Below, one piece after another: positions 36,201-47,912 of a stretch of DNA of 64,000 bases. A program made the position numbers and the translations under genes. This stretch comes from Mactromeris polynyma (Eukaryota; Mollusca; Bivalvia; Venerida; Mactridae): assembly GCA_032209605.1 (NCBI GenBank), contig JASFXZ010000003.1, positions 28,608,762 through 28,672,761 of the forward strand. The letters run 5' to 3'. Position 1 is the first letter of the stretch. Every line of letters begins with the position of its first letter. The notes beneath the pieces are model-generated. The model had not been told where the DNA came from. It did not search any database and saw only the letters and a list, made by a program, of their open reading frames with translations.

Positions 36201-39200
36201 CAGCGCCATCATACAGATGTTCACTACAACACTGCATTAACAAGGTCCCTTAACTAAGTAAAATATTACAACAGCACCATCATACAGATGTTCACTACAA
36301 CACTGCATTGTCACTTTTCTTACATGTTCCCAAACACCACAGATACAACTACAAGTGTCCAATATGTGTATTTTCAATCCTGACTTTTGCGCCAAGTTAG
36401 CACTAGCATAGGAAATCAGTTCAAGTTTATCTATTGTTGGATAGTATAATACATGTATAACATGTTAACATAAGCGATGAATACCCTGTAATATCACTTT
36501 AACAGAGGAAACAAGATCCCTTTACTAAGTAAATATTACAACAGTGCCATCTTAAATCTGATAAATATCAGGTAGACTGCGCAGACCTTTTTCTGTCTAT
36601 TTTGGGAAAAAGACCCTAGATGAATTGGGAAAATTTGCATCATAAAATTTGTCAATTTGGGAAAACTTTAATCGCTTCAACTCCAATTTTGGGAATTTTC
36701 ATAGTTAAAAGAACAGGCTTTTCATATCTAAATTTTATATAATGAAGCATTCTAATCTACATTTCTTATATAAACTGTCAAAAAGGCACACAAACTGTCC
36801 ACAAACATTTATGACACAAGGGACAATAATGGCCAGTTATTCAAAGAGCTTCAAGATATACCAGGTTGCTCCTGTAGACGTAGGTGCTTCTGATTGGGAT
36901 TTCTTTATGATTGTGACAGAAACCATACATTTGGCTTTCGTAATGGGTCAGATAGTCCGACTCACAGGAATGACAGAAAAAGGCCTGCTGCGATAACATA
37001 CTTTTCTTTATCAATGCTGGCTTTCATAGCTTCAAGAATCTGAAGTCCCTTCTCTCCATCAATCTCTGCCTGTCGTCCACTTTTCCTCATAGCTTCAAGT
37101 TCACTGAAAGAAACATCAATATAATTAGCCAAGATGAGACAAAATCATCGCAGTCATAGCTTCAAGTTCACTGAAAGAAACATCAATATAATTAGCCAAG
37201 ATGAGACAAAATCATCGCAGCCTTAGGTCAGAATTCCTATTTGTGATAAAGTATATGGCATTTTTCTACAACATTATTGACGTTTATATGGTCATCATTT
37301 AACCAATGCAATTTCCCCATCTTAATTAACAAGTGCAACATTATTAATAACCACAGATTTTGAAAAACTTTATTGTATACAATAATTATTCATAGTCAAC
37401 AATTAACACAATTTGTAAAGGTATGATTTTTATATTGTAACAAACACACATTTACACTCATCTACACTATATGTTGAATGAGGGTCTGAAATGTTTGTTC
37501 GAAACCTATGACGTCATGGCAGGTTACTAATAGTACAAACTAAAAATATTAACCGACTGTAAATTATACAAGCACTATTATAGACTGATATTTATCAATA
37601 ATAAATTAGAATTTATTGAATATTCAATACACCTGTTCTAACGTTATGTATTGCAACGCCTGTATTTCTTAAAATTCTTTGATATTTGTTTTTCACTTCT
37701 AAAATCATTAGTTAACAGATTAGATACTTGATTAATATACCAAACACTATTCACAATTGTTTTGAAATTTTAAAAGAGGGCTTTTTTCACAGTTTTAGGA
37801 ATATGACCAATGTCTATTAAGTTAGGAATTTTTGCATGAATGGTCAAAATCTGGGGGTAAATAGATGACTTGATACTAACATAAACACTATATTATTATA
37901 AGCAGATAATTCTGGTTTCAAACACAACACATTTTTCAGTTTTGACTGCTGTCAGTGAATAAAAACTGTTCTGACCATCCTTGTATTTTGTCCATAACAT
38001 TCTACATTCAGTTTTGGGAAAAAAGATACTTTGAGATAAAAACAGCTCCCATTTATTGTTTAATTGTTTCATCAACCAATTATTAAAAGAAAACCTCATT
38101 ACCATTTATTTGTATGAGCAAGATGTTTTATATGAATCATCAATTAATCCAACAATTTTGCATGTACACATGTGACAGGAGATATATAATATACAATTTG
38201 TTGTTCTTTACCTTATCCTATATCGCTTTCGTTCAAAGTCATTTTTAAGATCAGCGACTTGAAGTTTTAGATGTTCTTGTTCTGCTCGAACTTTTTCAGG
38301 GGATTGAACAATCTTCAATGATAATTTCTCTTCCTCTTCTTTACTCTTCAGTACTTCACACCTCAAATGATCCTATAGTAGAACCCCAAAAACAATAAAA
38401 AGACATTAACATTTTATACATATATCTAAACTGTAAAAAAATAAATCTCAATACAAAAAAAAACCAGTTAACAAGAGCAACACAAGAGGATGCAGATTCT
38501 CAGCAGGTTACATCATCATTCGGACTTTCATTCAGACTTATGCTTTCTCAAAAACTGAGCTATACAGAATATGTGTCAGTTTTTTTGGACGCATATATGA
38601 CTATCAAGCTACGACAAACAGACAAGCTAAAAACGTTAAGTGCCAGCTTGCAATATCAAATTTAACATATTTCACAATAATGCCAAACTGAGGATACTTC
38701 GTTATCTTAATAAGTGGTAATTTGTGAATTTCACTTGATTAATCATGTAATCAGGTCAACTAATGGTGAGAAACAATAGGAAGTATAATCATACAGCTTT
38801 AGCTTTCTTCTCAGCATTGTTTGTTTTGATTTCTGTAATGCCGAGTTGAATCGCTTGTTTTGTTCTTTGGTGTTCTTGTACTCTCAATGATATCATCTCC
38901 ACATCACCTTGATGCTGTAATTGTAGACAATATTTTCATGAACATGTTATGTACGGACGTTTTATTTGCATCATGACTTCTACCTTGCAATCTTGATGAT
39001 CATTAAAACTGGATGGTATTTATAAAATCAATATTTTTTCTAGCAGTCCCAGACAAAATAAGGTACATATTTCCCATTTTCAAGAACAAATTACTAATTG
39101 AAACTGAATGATTTTGAGGTAATTACTTACAGGAATAAACAGGCAATCATCTAAAGAGTCAGGATCACCACTTACAACTAGTTTACCACTGCATAAATTT

Positions 39201-42200
39201 TCTGCAAACTCGTTAAGAGACAGTAAAACTTAAAAGACACAGCTCGTAACTCATTAATTACATTTAACTGTTTACAAATAATTGTAGGAATCTTTATCCA
39301 ATTTTGACATTTTACTGCAAATAAAAATCCTAATTTGACCAGGAGCCCTTTTGCCAAAAACCCTAGAAAAGAGCTCTGTATTCGGTGAAGAACCACATTA
39401 ATAACATTATTTCCTCAATCGTAAAGTCTAATACTGTATCATTATTGGACATTTGTCAAGTATTTAGCAAGAACTTTGATATATTCGTCAGTAATGCATT
39501 TTTACATTGATCTATGTTCAATTATTTTCAACTGTCTATTTGAGGATAGAAATATTATGGACCTTTACGATGATATCAATAGAGGATTCAAAAATTTGTA
39601 CAGAATAACCATTATTGTGTACACTTTGTCCGTTGGTGAATCCTTTTATGTGTTATACTAGGCTGATCACCTCACTACAAGAGCAATCCATGCATACCTT
39701 TTGAATATCTGGCTCCTGCTGGGCACGATCTGCTCTAATTTTATTTATTTTCTGCTTTAGTTCCTCATTCCTTCGCAGCAATGCATCATGATTCTCCCTG
39801 TCTCTCTCCTGCAAAAATAATTTAGTTTGAACTATTTTCAAATGCACAACTTGAATATACAGCATACTAAATGAGTAAATGTGTGGTAGCAGTACAGTAC
39901 TGGATGGATATTTTTTTAACAATACACTTATAAGAACTTTTCTGAGTCTATGAAAGCTGGCTCTATTTGGCAAACCCTGAAATGATAAGAAATTCACACG
40001 CATTGCAATTTGCAACAATATGGATATTTGCACAGTACTGCATGTTGTATTTACTCTAAAATCAAAGAACAGCAATGTAAATTAACTTAACTGCCGTCAT
40101 ATTAGATACTGGTGTAAAGGTGATAAAAAGCACAAGACGAAAACAAAGAACAAGATATTCTCTAAACATACAGTCTACAGTCTGATCCCAGGAATAATTG
40201 CACTCTTGGCGTAGTACATGTTAAACATCCTAGATCTATTTCCCACTTCATTTTAATATTAATTAAGTACAATTATAACATACTGATACCTCTAAGTCTT
40301 TGAAATACTCTGAATTAGCAAACGGAACATTGTATAGTAAATTAACACTTACAATTTCTATCTTGAGGTCCTCATAAACAGGTATACGAGTGTGTTTGAA
40401 GCTCAGAAAATTTATAATGGCGCAACAAATCTTCCTCATACGCTGAGGAGCTGAAAAACATTCAATTCAGTATAGCATTGGCAAATACAGCAAATGGCCA
40501 CAGCAGATTGTAAAGTTTACAAGTTAATTTGTAAAAAAAGTTTTTTCAAAATACAGTGGAACCCCTCAAAACCGGAACCTCAGTAAACCGGAATTCCCTC
40601 TAAACCGAACAATTTGCGTGGTCCCGATTTTTTCTGTTCTATTTTCATTGTGTAAAAACCTCTGTAAACCGGAACCCCTCTATTCCGGAAACCGAACAAG
40701 ATTTCCATTATTTCTAAACTATTTCAACAGTAATTTACCCCTCTAAACCGAACAGCAATTTATGACACCTAAAGTGTTTAGACAATAAATGTGTTAACAT
40801 GGCGTTTTCACACCTTATCTGTTAAATGGCTTCAATCGGCAGTAGCTACACGTTTGTTTACTTTATGACGGTGCGCGGGTAAATAGGTACAGTGTGATAA
40901 TCGCAATTATTAACCAAGTAACGACAAAGGAAAGTGACAGTTTGCAAATATCATTAACAACTTTTACTTGCTGACCATACACATCAATCGATGTTTTCAA
41001 TAATTTATTTAATGATGAATGCTACAGTAGGTTCAATTGATCTTTTGTTAAAAGAATCAAATTATCATTCTACATGTAGTTAATGAGCGTATTAGCAGAG
41101 TAAAGACGAGTGCAGGTATTGTTGTTTAAACTAACAATAATGTGGTACAATTTTGTTGTTTTATCAATCAGTTTCTGTCAGATTGATTTTATCATTCAGA
41201 CAATCAACATGTCTGCGCCTCCTTCTAAACGTCGAAGAATAGAATTGTCACTTGATGACAAAATTAAATTGATCAAAGAGTCAGAATCTGTTCCGAAACC
41301 GTGCATGTATAAGGAATGAATAAAAATTAATACACTAAGTCATTAATTATGTTGTTGTTTAATGCATTTCCTAAAACCCCTCTAAACCGGAAACCCCTCT
41401 AAACCAAACTTTTTATCCGGTCCGGCAGAGGTTCGGTTTAGAGGGGTTCCACTGTACAATGTACTCATTAAACTGTGTCGATAAAATGATATAAAGTTCT
41501 GGAAAAATCTCTGATACATGTAGTTTTTTAAATGTAATATTACCATATCATAATTAGCATCTTAGAGCCAAGATACTTCAAGAAACTGGAAGTCTTTATT
41601 TACAAATACATAAGAGTTTGGTATATAAGTTTCAGTACAAAATCATTGTTTGCTAATGCAACTTACTGGGAGATACAATGTCACTTCCACTGAAGTCTGG
41701 TACGTAAAGGGAAGGCATAATCCGAGTCCTACAAATATAAAAAATAACTTAACGTTTGATCATGAATGGACAAAAAACTAAAGCAATTAGACTTATTCAA
41801 TGTCATTAATACTACATGTACACAGTAAACCTCACCTAAAGACCACCTTAATAATAAGACCACCTCGAAATTAGAAACACAATTTTCATGTATTTAAACT
41901 ATTTTGCTCTTTATTCAACCTCAACATTAAGACCACATCCATAAGAAGACCAGTTTTCAAGGATGGTCGTATTGTTGAGGTTTTTCTGTACATCACAAAC
42001 TTGACCAAGAATCTATTAACAAGTCTTATTGTTCTGTGTATGAATTGTTTGTAAATTCATAAATTTATAATACAACATTAAAAGAGCGTTTTAAATTATC
42101 ATTACTAATACTATAAGTCACACAGCATTTAGTATAGAAAAAACAAGATATGTTTGTAAAACATTATGCCCCCTGTGACCTTGAACTTTGACCCCAATAT

Positions 42201-44402
42201 CAATAGTGTTCCTCTGCTACCCAAGATGAATGTGTGGACCAAGTTAATCGGAAACAAAAAGGTTACAGATGGACATACCAACCGACAGACATGTGCAAAC
42301 CAATATGCCCTCTCTTCTTCGAAGGGGGGCATAAATATGGCACTATATGTGCACATCTGCTTAAGTAACTTGCTTTTTGCTAAGTTAACCAAAGGTAACT
42401 TGTTTTTATCTCTTTGGTAACTTGGAAATTTGCTGTGTATTTCCCCTGTATACACTATTCATTTAATAATAATTCTTTAAAAAATCTATAATTTTATTAT
42501 ATACCTCAAAGAAATAAGCAGCTCTAGTATCAGTGAACTACAAGATCTGACAAATTTCTACTTTACGGCGTCAATTTTTTGTGATTTGGAAACAAAATCT
42601 AACAATGGCTTACATTACAGATATAAGATGGTTAACTGGAACAGCTTCTGAATGTATCTCTGGGTAATCAAACTCTGTTGAGAATAAGGGTTGCTACAAA
42701 ATAAATAAATAATCTAATCAATTGATTGAAGAAATCATATATATATATCATTATATGATTATATGCCTAGATTCTTATAAAAAAAACAGTTGTATAATTT
42801 TACCACAGTATCTAGCAGATCAAAAATCATGATCACCATATCATTTTATAAAACAATTCAAAATACAAATTATTTTAATGTAAACACATATATATATAAG
42901 AGTAATAGCAGGGTTTTTTTCTCACTTCTATGGGAATGGTGTCGGGCCCTTTGATAGGGGAAAATAGTGATAAGAGGGGAAAATAGAGGAAAAATAATGC
43001 GCATAACAAAGTATACATTTCTATGTCTGTATTCACTACACTTCAGTGTTGCAGTGATGTAAACAAGTAAATATGCCAGCAGATTGGTTAGTTTCATTAC
43101 AGGTCAATGTTTCCATCTTTCTGACTAAAAAATATCAACAGTACTGGCAACATGTCCGATTTAAAAAAAACTAGAATGCGTCCATAGGACACAGATGCCC
43201 CTACTAGCAGCCTTTGTCACAAAAGCAAATTTATGCTATTATTCTGCTCATAGTTTGTGAATGGATCTCAAAATTACCAAGTGAACAACTGTACTGATTA
43301 TGGTGATAAGTCAACGGCCATAACTTTGCACTTACTGGGCACAGCCAAACATGAAACCCCAGGTGCACAACTATACAGGTTGGTGTACATTCCTGTACAG
43401 TTTGGTGAGTGTAGCTGATATACTGTTGGAGATATGCCCGACACAAAATTGCACGCTCTGTATGCCATATTTTCAATAAATCAAGGGCCATAACTTTGCA
43501 CTTACTGGGCTCACTGAATTATGAATCCCCAGGTGCAATATAACACAGGCATGTGAACATTTCTGTAAAGTCTTATAACTCTGGCTCATATACTTTTGGA
43601 GATATGTGCAACACAATATTGCATACTCTGTAGGCTATATTTTAACTAAGTCAAGGGCCATAACTTTGCACTTACTGGGCACAGCCAAACATGAAAACCC
43701 AGGTACACAACTTCACATGCTGGTGAACCTTCCTGTAAAGTTTTATGACTCCAGCTCATATTGTTTTAGAGATATGAGTGACACAAAATGTTGTGACGGA
43801 CGGAAGGACGAGTGGGGGGCATAAAAAGCTGGGAATTTTAACGGAAAATAGGGGAAAACAACATACTTTTGAGTTAGGGGAATGGGTTCGAATTTCGGCC
43901 CCAAAAAGGCCTGAAAAAACAACACTGAATAGCATGTTCATATGTATATAGATAACATTTTAAATGTTATTGTTAAAACCACGTATTTTTTTCATACCAA
44001 ATGTGACTATGATTACATGTATAATCAGTTCATAACTTGCCTGCAGCAATAAATCTTCAGGAGATCCAGTTATCTCACTAACACAATGGCGACAGACATC
44101 CTGCCATTGAGCAGCCTAGAAATACAATGCAGAAATACTTATAAAAACAAGAAATACCAAAACAGTATCTAATTCTAGTTCTACTGCATGAGTACTAGTT
44201 GAAACAGATTAAAGGGAAAGTGATCAAAATTATGATGTTGAAAACAATTAAGTAAATCAATTTTAAGGATGAGTGATAAATTTTAAAGCTGCACACTTAC
44301 ATCTGGTTTTTTGAACCATGATTCCTGCAGGTCTACACCACATAACTCAGAGAGGCTACGACATATCTCACCAATTTGTAGATCAGGGAAGTTGTAAGAC
44401 AT
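33248..44402 (-). CDS. NUF2: Kinetochore protein Nuf2 (NDC80 complex)
   Basis: Twelve coding exons join in phase: 44402-44301, 44115-44041, 42693-42614, 41728-41667, 40450-40353, 39808-39698, 38914-38795, 38372-38212, 37103-37002, 34571-34380, 33848-33686 and 33313-33248 (1332 nt, 443 aa; human Nuf2 is about 464). The first ~130 residues match the Nuf2 calponin-homology head (start MSYNFPDLQIGEI; later RKICCAIINFLSFKH). The rest is coiled coil, with KIVQSPEKVR at 236-245 matching the family's KIVDSPEK signature. Nuf2 pairs with NDC80 to bind spindle microtubules at kinetochores. The start is chosen by homology; it follows an acceptor (TTTTTCAG then A-ATG), so a 5' non-coding exon must lie upstream. 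Intron 2 uses a GC donor (CAG/GCAAGT). Introns hold a pogo-like remnant, MITEs and a large minisatellite. The frame is unbroken, so the gene is probably functional. Confidence 0.93.
35031..36310. repeat. 71-bp minisatellite in a NUF2 intron (~18 copies)
   Basis: Tandem copies of a 71-bp unit (core AAGGTCCCTTAACTAAGTAA and CATACAGATGTTCACTACAA) fill much of the intron between exons 9 and 10. Variants are patterned: copies with ACTACGTCATC and GCATTTACAAGG recur 284 bp (four units) apart near 35775 and 36059, a higher-order repeat. A single degenerate relative lies at about 36500-36555. Confidence 0.93.
37087..37220. repeat. 67-bp tandem duplication at the start of NUF2 exon 9
   Basis: 37087-37153 and 37154-37220 are near-identical. 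The unit includes the exon 9 acceptor and the first 17 coding bases, so the intron carries a second acceptor 67 bp upstream of the one used in the model. Using the outer acceptor would add 67 nt and break the frame. Confidence 0.9.
40554..41454. mobile_element. Pogo/Tigger-like DNA transposon remnant
   Basis: The 901-bp element starts CAGTGGAACCCCTC and ends with its inverted copy GAGGGGTTCCACTG, flanked by TA (40552-40553 and 41455-41456), the signature of Tc1/mariner-pogo insertion. Inner copies of CTCTAAACCGGAA-like sequence repeat near both ends. It sits in NUF2 intron 4. Confidence 0.88.
41209..41319 (+). pseudogene. N-terminal relic of a Tigger-type transposase
   Basis: A 36-codon frame (MSAPPSKRRRIELSLDDKIK...) matches the start of Tigger/CENP-B-type proteins: a basic patch followed by the first helix of the psq/CENP-B DNA-binding domain (L-x-x-K-x-x-L/I). 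It stops after KESVP-like sequence within the first helix-turn-helix. The rest of the transposase is absent, so the element is internally deleted. Confidence 0.6.
41823..41988. mobile_element. Small MITE (CAGTAAACCTCA family)
   Basis: A ~166-bp element starting CAGTAAACCTCACC and ending GAGGTTTTTCTG, with GCTCTTTATTCAACCTCAA inside. It is the inverse orientation of the same family at 58518-58689 and of the decayed copy in the array unit. It lies in NUF2 intron 3. Confidence 0.6.
42150..42335. repeat. Dispersed repeat ending in GGGGGGCATAAA
   Basis: GCCCCCTGTGACCTTGAACTT at the left and CGAAGGGGGGCATAAA at the right frame a short repeat in NUF2 intron 3. The ends are weakly inverted (TTATGCCCCC against GGGGGGCATAA). 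Similar ends occur at 43801-43826. The style is common in bivalve genomes as far as I know. Confidence 0.5.
43157..43830. repeat. Dispersed element with three ~171-bp internal repeats
   Basis: It begins with ACTAGAATGCGTCCATAGGA and ends near GTGGGGGGCATAAAA. Inside, GGCCATAACTTTGCACTTAC recurs at about 43316, 43487 and 43659, giving a 171-172-bp period. It sits in NUF2 intron 2 and encodes nothing recognisable. Confidence 0.65.
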
Positions 44403-44528
44403 TCTGAAAAATGTTAAGCGTTAAAATAATCTAAATCATAAGGATGGTGCAGTAACACAAATTAAATACACTGAATTTACCGAATATGACATGTCAGGTA
44501 TAAATTTGTCCGGTCTGGATGCGGTCCG

Positions 44529-45366
44529 TTGAAACACCCCAAACGACTACAAAAGTAACAAATACACCCCAAACGACCACAAAACAACCCAAACCAGTAC
44601 GAAATCTTACAGGTTAAGTATTTTTCATGACTAATTATTAAATTAAAAGGGTACAACTCCCCAGCGACTATATTGAATGTAACGAATATGAGAACAGATT
44701 TCTTTAATTATTTAAAAGAAATTCAGTCAGTCCAAGAATTTGTAAATCCAATCAATTAATTTAATTAACCCACTGCCTTTGACACTAAATGTGTTTAACC
44801 TTAAATCTTAACCTATATATATGATTGTCATGACAATTCAGTTTTGTAATTATACTCTTGTTTCATATGATCTATAGAAAACTTTTATCACTTAGTCAAA
44901 TGTATTTTATGGTGTTACATCATACATGTCAACAGGTTAACAACCACGCATTCGTGGGTTCGAATCCGGGCAGCGGAATTCGACCGCGATTTTCACAATC
45001 CCCAGATAACGGCGGTGCTACTGGTTTGTAACAAAATACAATTGCATGTTTATGCTGAAACTTTTGTGTAAGATGATTTGGTAAAAGGTCGTGGGTTCGA
45101 ATCCCTGCTGCAAAATTCGACCGCGATTTTCACAATCCCCAGATAACGGCGGGTGCTACTGGTTTGTAACCCAGGATGCAGTCATTGAGAGGTTGGTGGT
45201 AATTTGTAGTCGTTTGGGGTGTTTTCTTTGGATTAAAATTTGAGAAGGCATATTCGCCCGAAGACTATAATTTATCCATTAATTGAATAAATTTCATAAT
45301 CAAAAGACTTAAACTATAATATTTCGTAGTAGTTGGGGTGATTTGTAATCGTTTGGGGTGTTTCAA
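44529..45366. mobile_element. MITE-like element with CACCCCAAACGACTAC ends
   Basis: TTGAAACACCCCAAACGACT at the left matches the inverse of the right end (AATCGTTTGGGGTGTTTCAA). The CACCCCAAACGA motif is repeated inward at both ends (44561 region; 45205-45226; 45330-45340), so the ends carry subterminal direct repeats. I see no clear target duplication. Confidence 0.65.
44940..45175 (+). repeat. Two tandem tRNA-headed SINE units inside the MITE-like element
   Basis: Each unit has a strong B-box (GTGGGTTCGAATCC at about 44955 and 45093) followed by AATTCGACCGCGATTTTCAC and CCCCAGATAACGGCGG. The two are about 140 bp apart. The A-box side is decayed, so these are SINE parts and not tRNA genes. 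Confidence 0.6.
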
Positions 45367-45572
45367 CAGACCCGTCTTGGATGTATTTTGGGGAAAAGAC
45401 ACAATCATGTAGCCATTTGGTGTAGTCTCAAGTGAATTCCAATAGAAAGCTCATCAACATATAGCATGGCAATAGACAAAATTGTCTAAGATAAAATTAT
45501 CTAAGTGAAAATTCCTGACTACGAATATTATGAGTATGACACATTTGTATGAGCAAAACAGGTTCTCTGTTA

Positions 45573-45888
45573 TGCACCAGTCAATTGTAACCACGGCCCC
45601 CCCAGGTCCGGGGGTATACCGGGGATAGCGGGGGAAATGGGCCGTGTTTATACCTTCCAGGTGGCCCCGCAGTGCCGAGTGAATGCGGTGGTTTTCTTTT
45701 TGCGTCGAAAATAGCGGGGAATGGGCCTCACCTAGGATGTCCCCGGGGTGCTGGGGCATTTGGCGGGGATTTTACCAGCAGTTTGTCCCGGCAGGGCGGG
45801 GATTTTACCTGGGATTGGCTGGACTGAAAGTCAAAGTCCCCGCTATTCCCCGGACCTGGGGGGGCCGTGGTTACAATTGACTGGTGCA
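45573..45888. mobile_element. GC-rich MITE, PIF/Harbinger-like
   Basis: 316 bp with ends TGCACCAGTCAATTGTAACC and the inverse, flanked by TTA on both sides (45570-45572 and 45889-45891), the target duplication typical of PIF/Harbinger. The interior is unusually GC-rich for this region. Open frames inside are by-products. Confidence 0.8.
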
Positions 45889-46230
45889 TTATGTTTAGAT
45901 ACGAATTACTTTCAATAAAGTAACTTGACAAATAGTTTAATGCGGATTAAAGTTTTTTTTTATAAATTGAAATAAACAAACATTGTTTCTAATTTCAACG
46001 ATACCACAACATAACAATGTCATTAATCAATTGGAAAAAGGCGAAATATAGTTGTTCAACTTGTTGTTTACATTTTTTAGTAAGACAAGGATTGATCACA
46101 AATTGATGTCAAAACAGATCTCTCTCCATTCAGCAATCGAACAAAAATTAGATTTTATTCCAAACATTATTGGTTCAATGCAACAAGAAGTTTTACGCTT
46201 TACAATAACAACTTGCAATATTACACTTAC

Positions 46231-46420
46231 ATGACTTACGTTATTTGTCACCGCTTTTTGTTTCAAATTGACGCGCTACTTCTTTCAATTATTAACGAAT
46301 ATCATCGTCCATGTATCGCTGTCGTCTTTGGTAGGAGCTAAAACCTCACTCGTATCGTGCCCCGGAACAGCTATAATAAATTCTTTCTCGCAACCAATCC
46401 GGCCGTTCGTATATAGTCGA
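46231..46420 (-). promoter_or_regulatory. Candidate NUF2 promoter with CDE/CHR and CCAAT boxes
   Basis: On the minus strand GCGCG (46276-46272), a 4-bp spacer, and TTTGAA (46267-46262) form a CDE/CHR-like tandem, the cell-cycle element of G2/M genes. CCAAT boxes lie further upstream near 46394 and 46463. Two good donors (AAC/GTAAGT at 46240 and CAT/GTAAGT at 46231) could end a 5' non-coding exon that splices to the acceptor before 44402. The distance of 1.8 kb and the mobile elements between are compatible with this, but no transcript evidence is available. Confidence 0.4.
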
Positions 46421-46667
46421 AAGAATTGAAATAAAGCACGAGCAATAACATTAGGTTTCTTTGATTTCCAATGAATAGTTACTTTTGTAAACAACATTAG
46501 ACACATTTTAAAATGTTAGAAAGTGGAAACAGTGTTTATTGTAGTTGAGCTACTGTCAATTATTCACTACTGACTGGATGAAAAGATCACAATTTGCCAT
46601 ATATATGCATATCAGTAGAGATTGAAATATGTAGAAGTGTGACCCAAATACGGGTCATTTTTTAATT

Positions 46668-47300
46668 ATTTGATAAAATGTGACATTGGAGAAGTGGTAT
46701 AATGCACTGTTTGTTTGTAATGTATGTTTTTCTGATAAAATGTGACAGTGGAGAAGTGGTATAATGCACTGTTTGTTTGTAATGTATGTTTTTCTGATAA
46801 AATGTGACAGTGGAGAAGTGGTATAATGTACTGTTTGTTTGTAATGTATGTTTTTCTGATAAAATGTGACAGTGGAGAAGTGGTATAATGCACTGCTTGT
46901 TTGTAATGTATGTGTTTTTTCTGATAAAATGTGACAGTGGAGAAGTAGTATAATGCACTGCTTGTTTGTAATGTATGTGTTTTTTTTCTGCTAAAATGTG
47001 ACAGTGGAGAAGTGGTATAATGCACTGTTTGTTTGTAATGTATGTGTTTTTTTCTGATAAAATGTGACAGTGGAGAAGTGGTATAATGCACTGTTTGTTT
47101 GTAATGTATGTGTTTTTTTCTGATAAAATGTGACAGTGGAGAAGTGGTATAATGCACTGCTTGTTTGTAATGTATGTGTTTTTTTCTGATAAAATGTGAC
47201 AGTGGAGAAGTGGTATAATGCACTGCTTGTTTGTAATGTATGTGTTTTTTTTCTGCTAAAATGTGACAGTGGAGAAGTGGTATAATGCACTGTTAGTTTG
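46668..47300. repeat. ~63-bp minisatellite (about ten copies)
   Basis: Tandem units of about 60-66 bp share GATAAAATGTGACAGTGGAG and AAGTGGTATAATGCACTG, varying mainly in the length of a T-run. The open frames on the minus strand follow from the repeat and have no homology. Confidence 0.93.
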
Positions 47301-47327
47301 TAATGTATGTGTTTTTTCTTATGTACA

Positions 47328-47912
47328 TGTACTATCTGTAATGTATTTGCTATCTGTAATGTATGTGCTATCTGTAATGTATGTGCTATCTGTAATGTAT
47401 GTGATATATGTAATGTATGTGCTATCTGTAATGTATGTGCTATCTGTTATGTATGTGCTATCTGTAATGTATGTGCTATCTGTAATGTATGTGCTAACTG
47501 TAATGTATGTGCTATCTGTTATGTATGTGCTATCTGTTATGTATGTGCTATCTGTAATGTATACATGTGTTATCTGTAATGTATGTGCTATCTGTAATGT
47601 ATGTGCTATCTGTAATGTATGTGCTATCTGTAATGTATGTGCTATCTGTAATGTATGTGATATATGTAATGTATGTGCTATCTGTAATGTATGTGCTATC
47701 TGTTATGTATGTGCTATCTGTAATGTATGTGCTATCTGTAATGTATGTGCTAACTGTAATGTATGTGCTATCTGTTATGTATGTGCTATCTGTTATGTAT
47801 GTGCTATCTGTAATGTATACATGTGTTATCTGTAATGTATGTGCTATCTGTAATGTATGTGCTATCTGTAATGTATGTGCTATCTGTAATGTATGTGCTA
47901 TCTGTTATGTAT
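47328..47912. repeat. 18-bp minisatellite with a 256-bp higher-order repeat
   Basis: About 32 copies of TGTAATGTATGTGCTATC directly follow the 63-bp array, whose own units end in TGTAATGTATGTGTTTT, so one probably seeded the other. A rare variant (ATACATGTGTTATC) recurs at 47561 and 47817, and the order of variants before each is the same, so a 256-bp block was duplicated. Confidence 0.93.

Noticed and set aside
35031..36310. Coding repeats within NUF2
   Set aside because: The array lies between two exons that join in phase without it and contains stops in all frames.
45454..45931. Frames over the GC-rich MITE
   Set aside because: They span the MITE terminal repeats and their equivalents occur in the second copy at 54113-54566, so they reflect the repeat.
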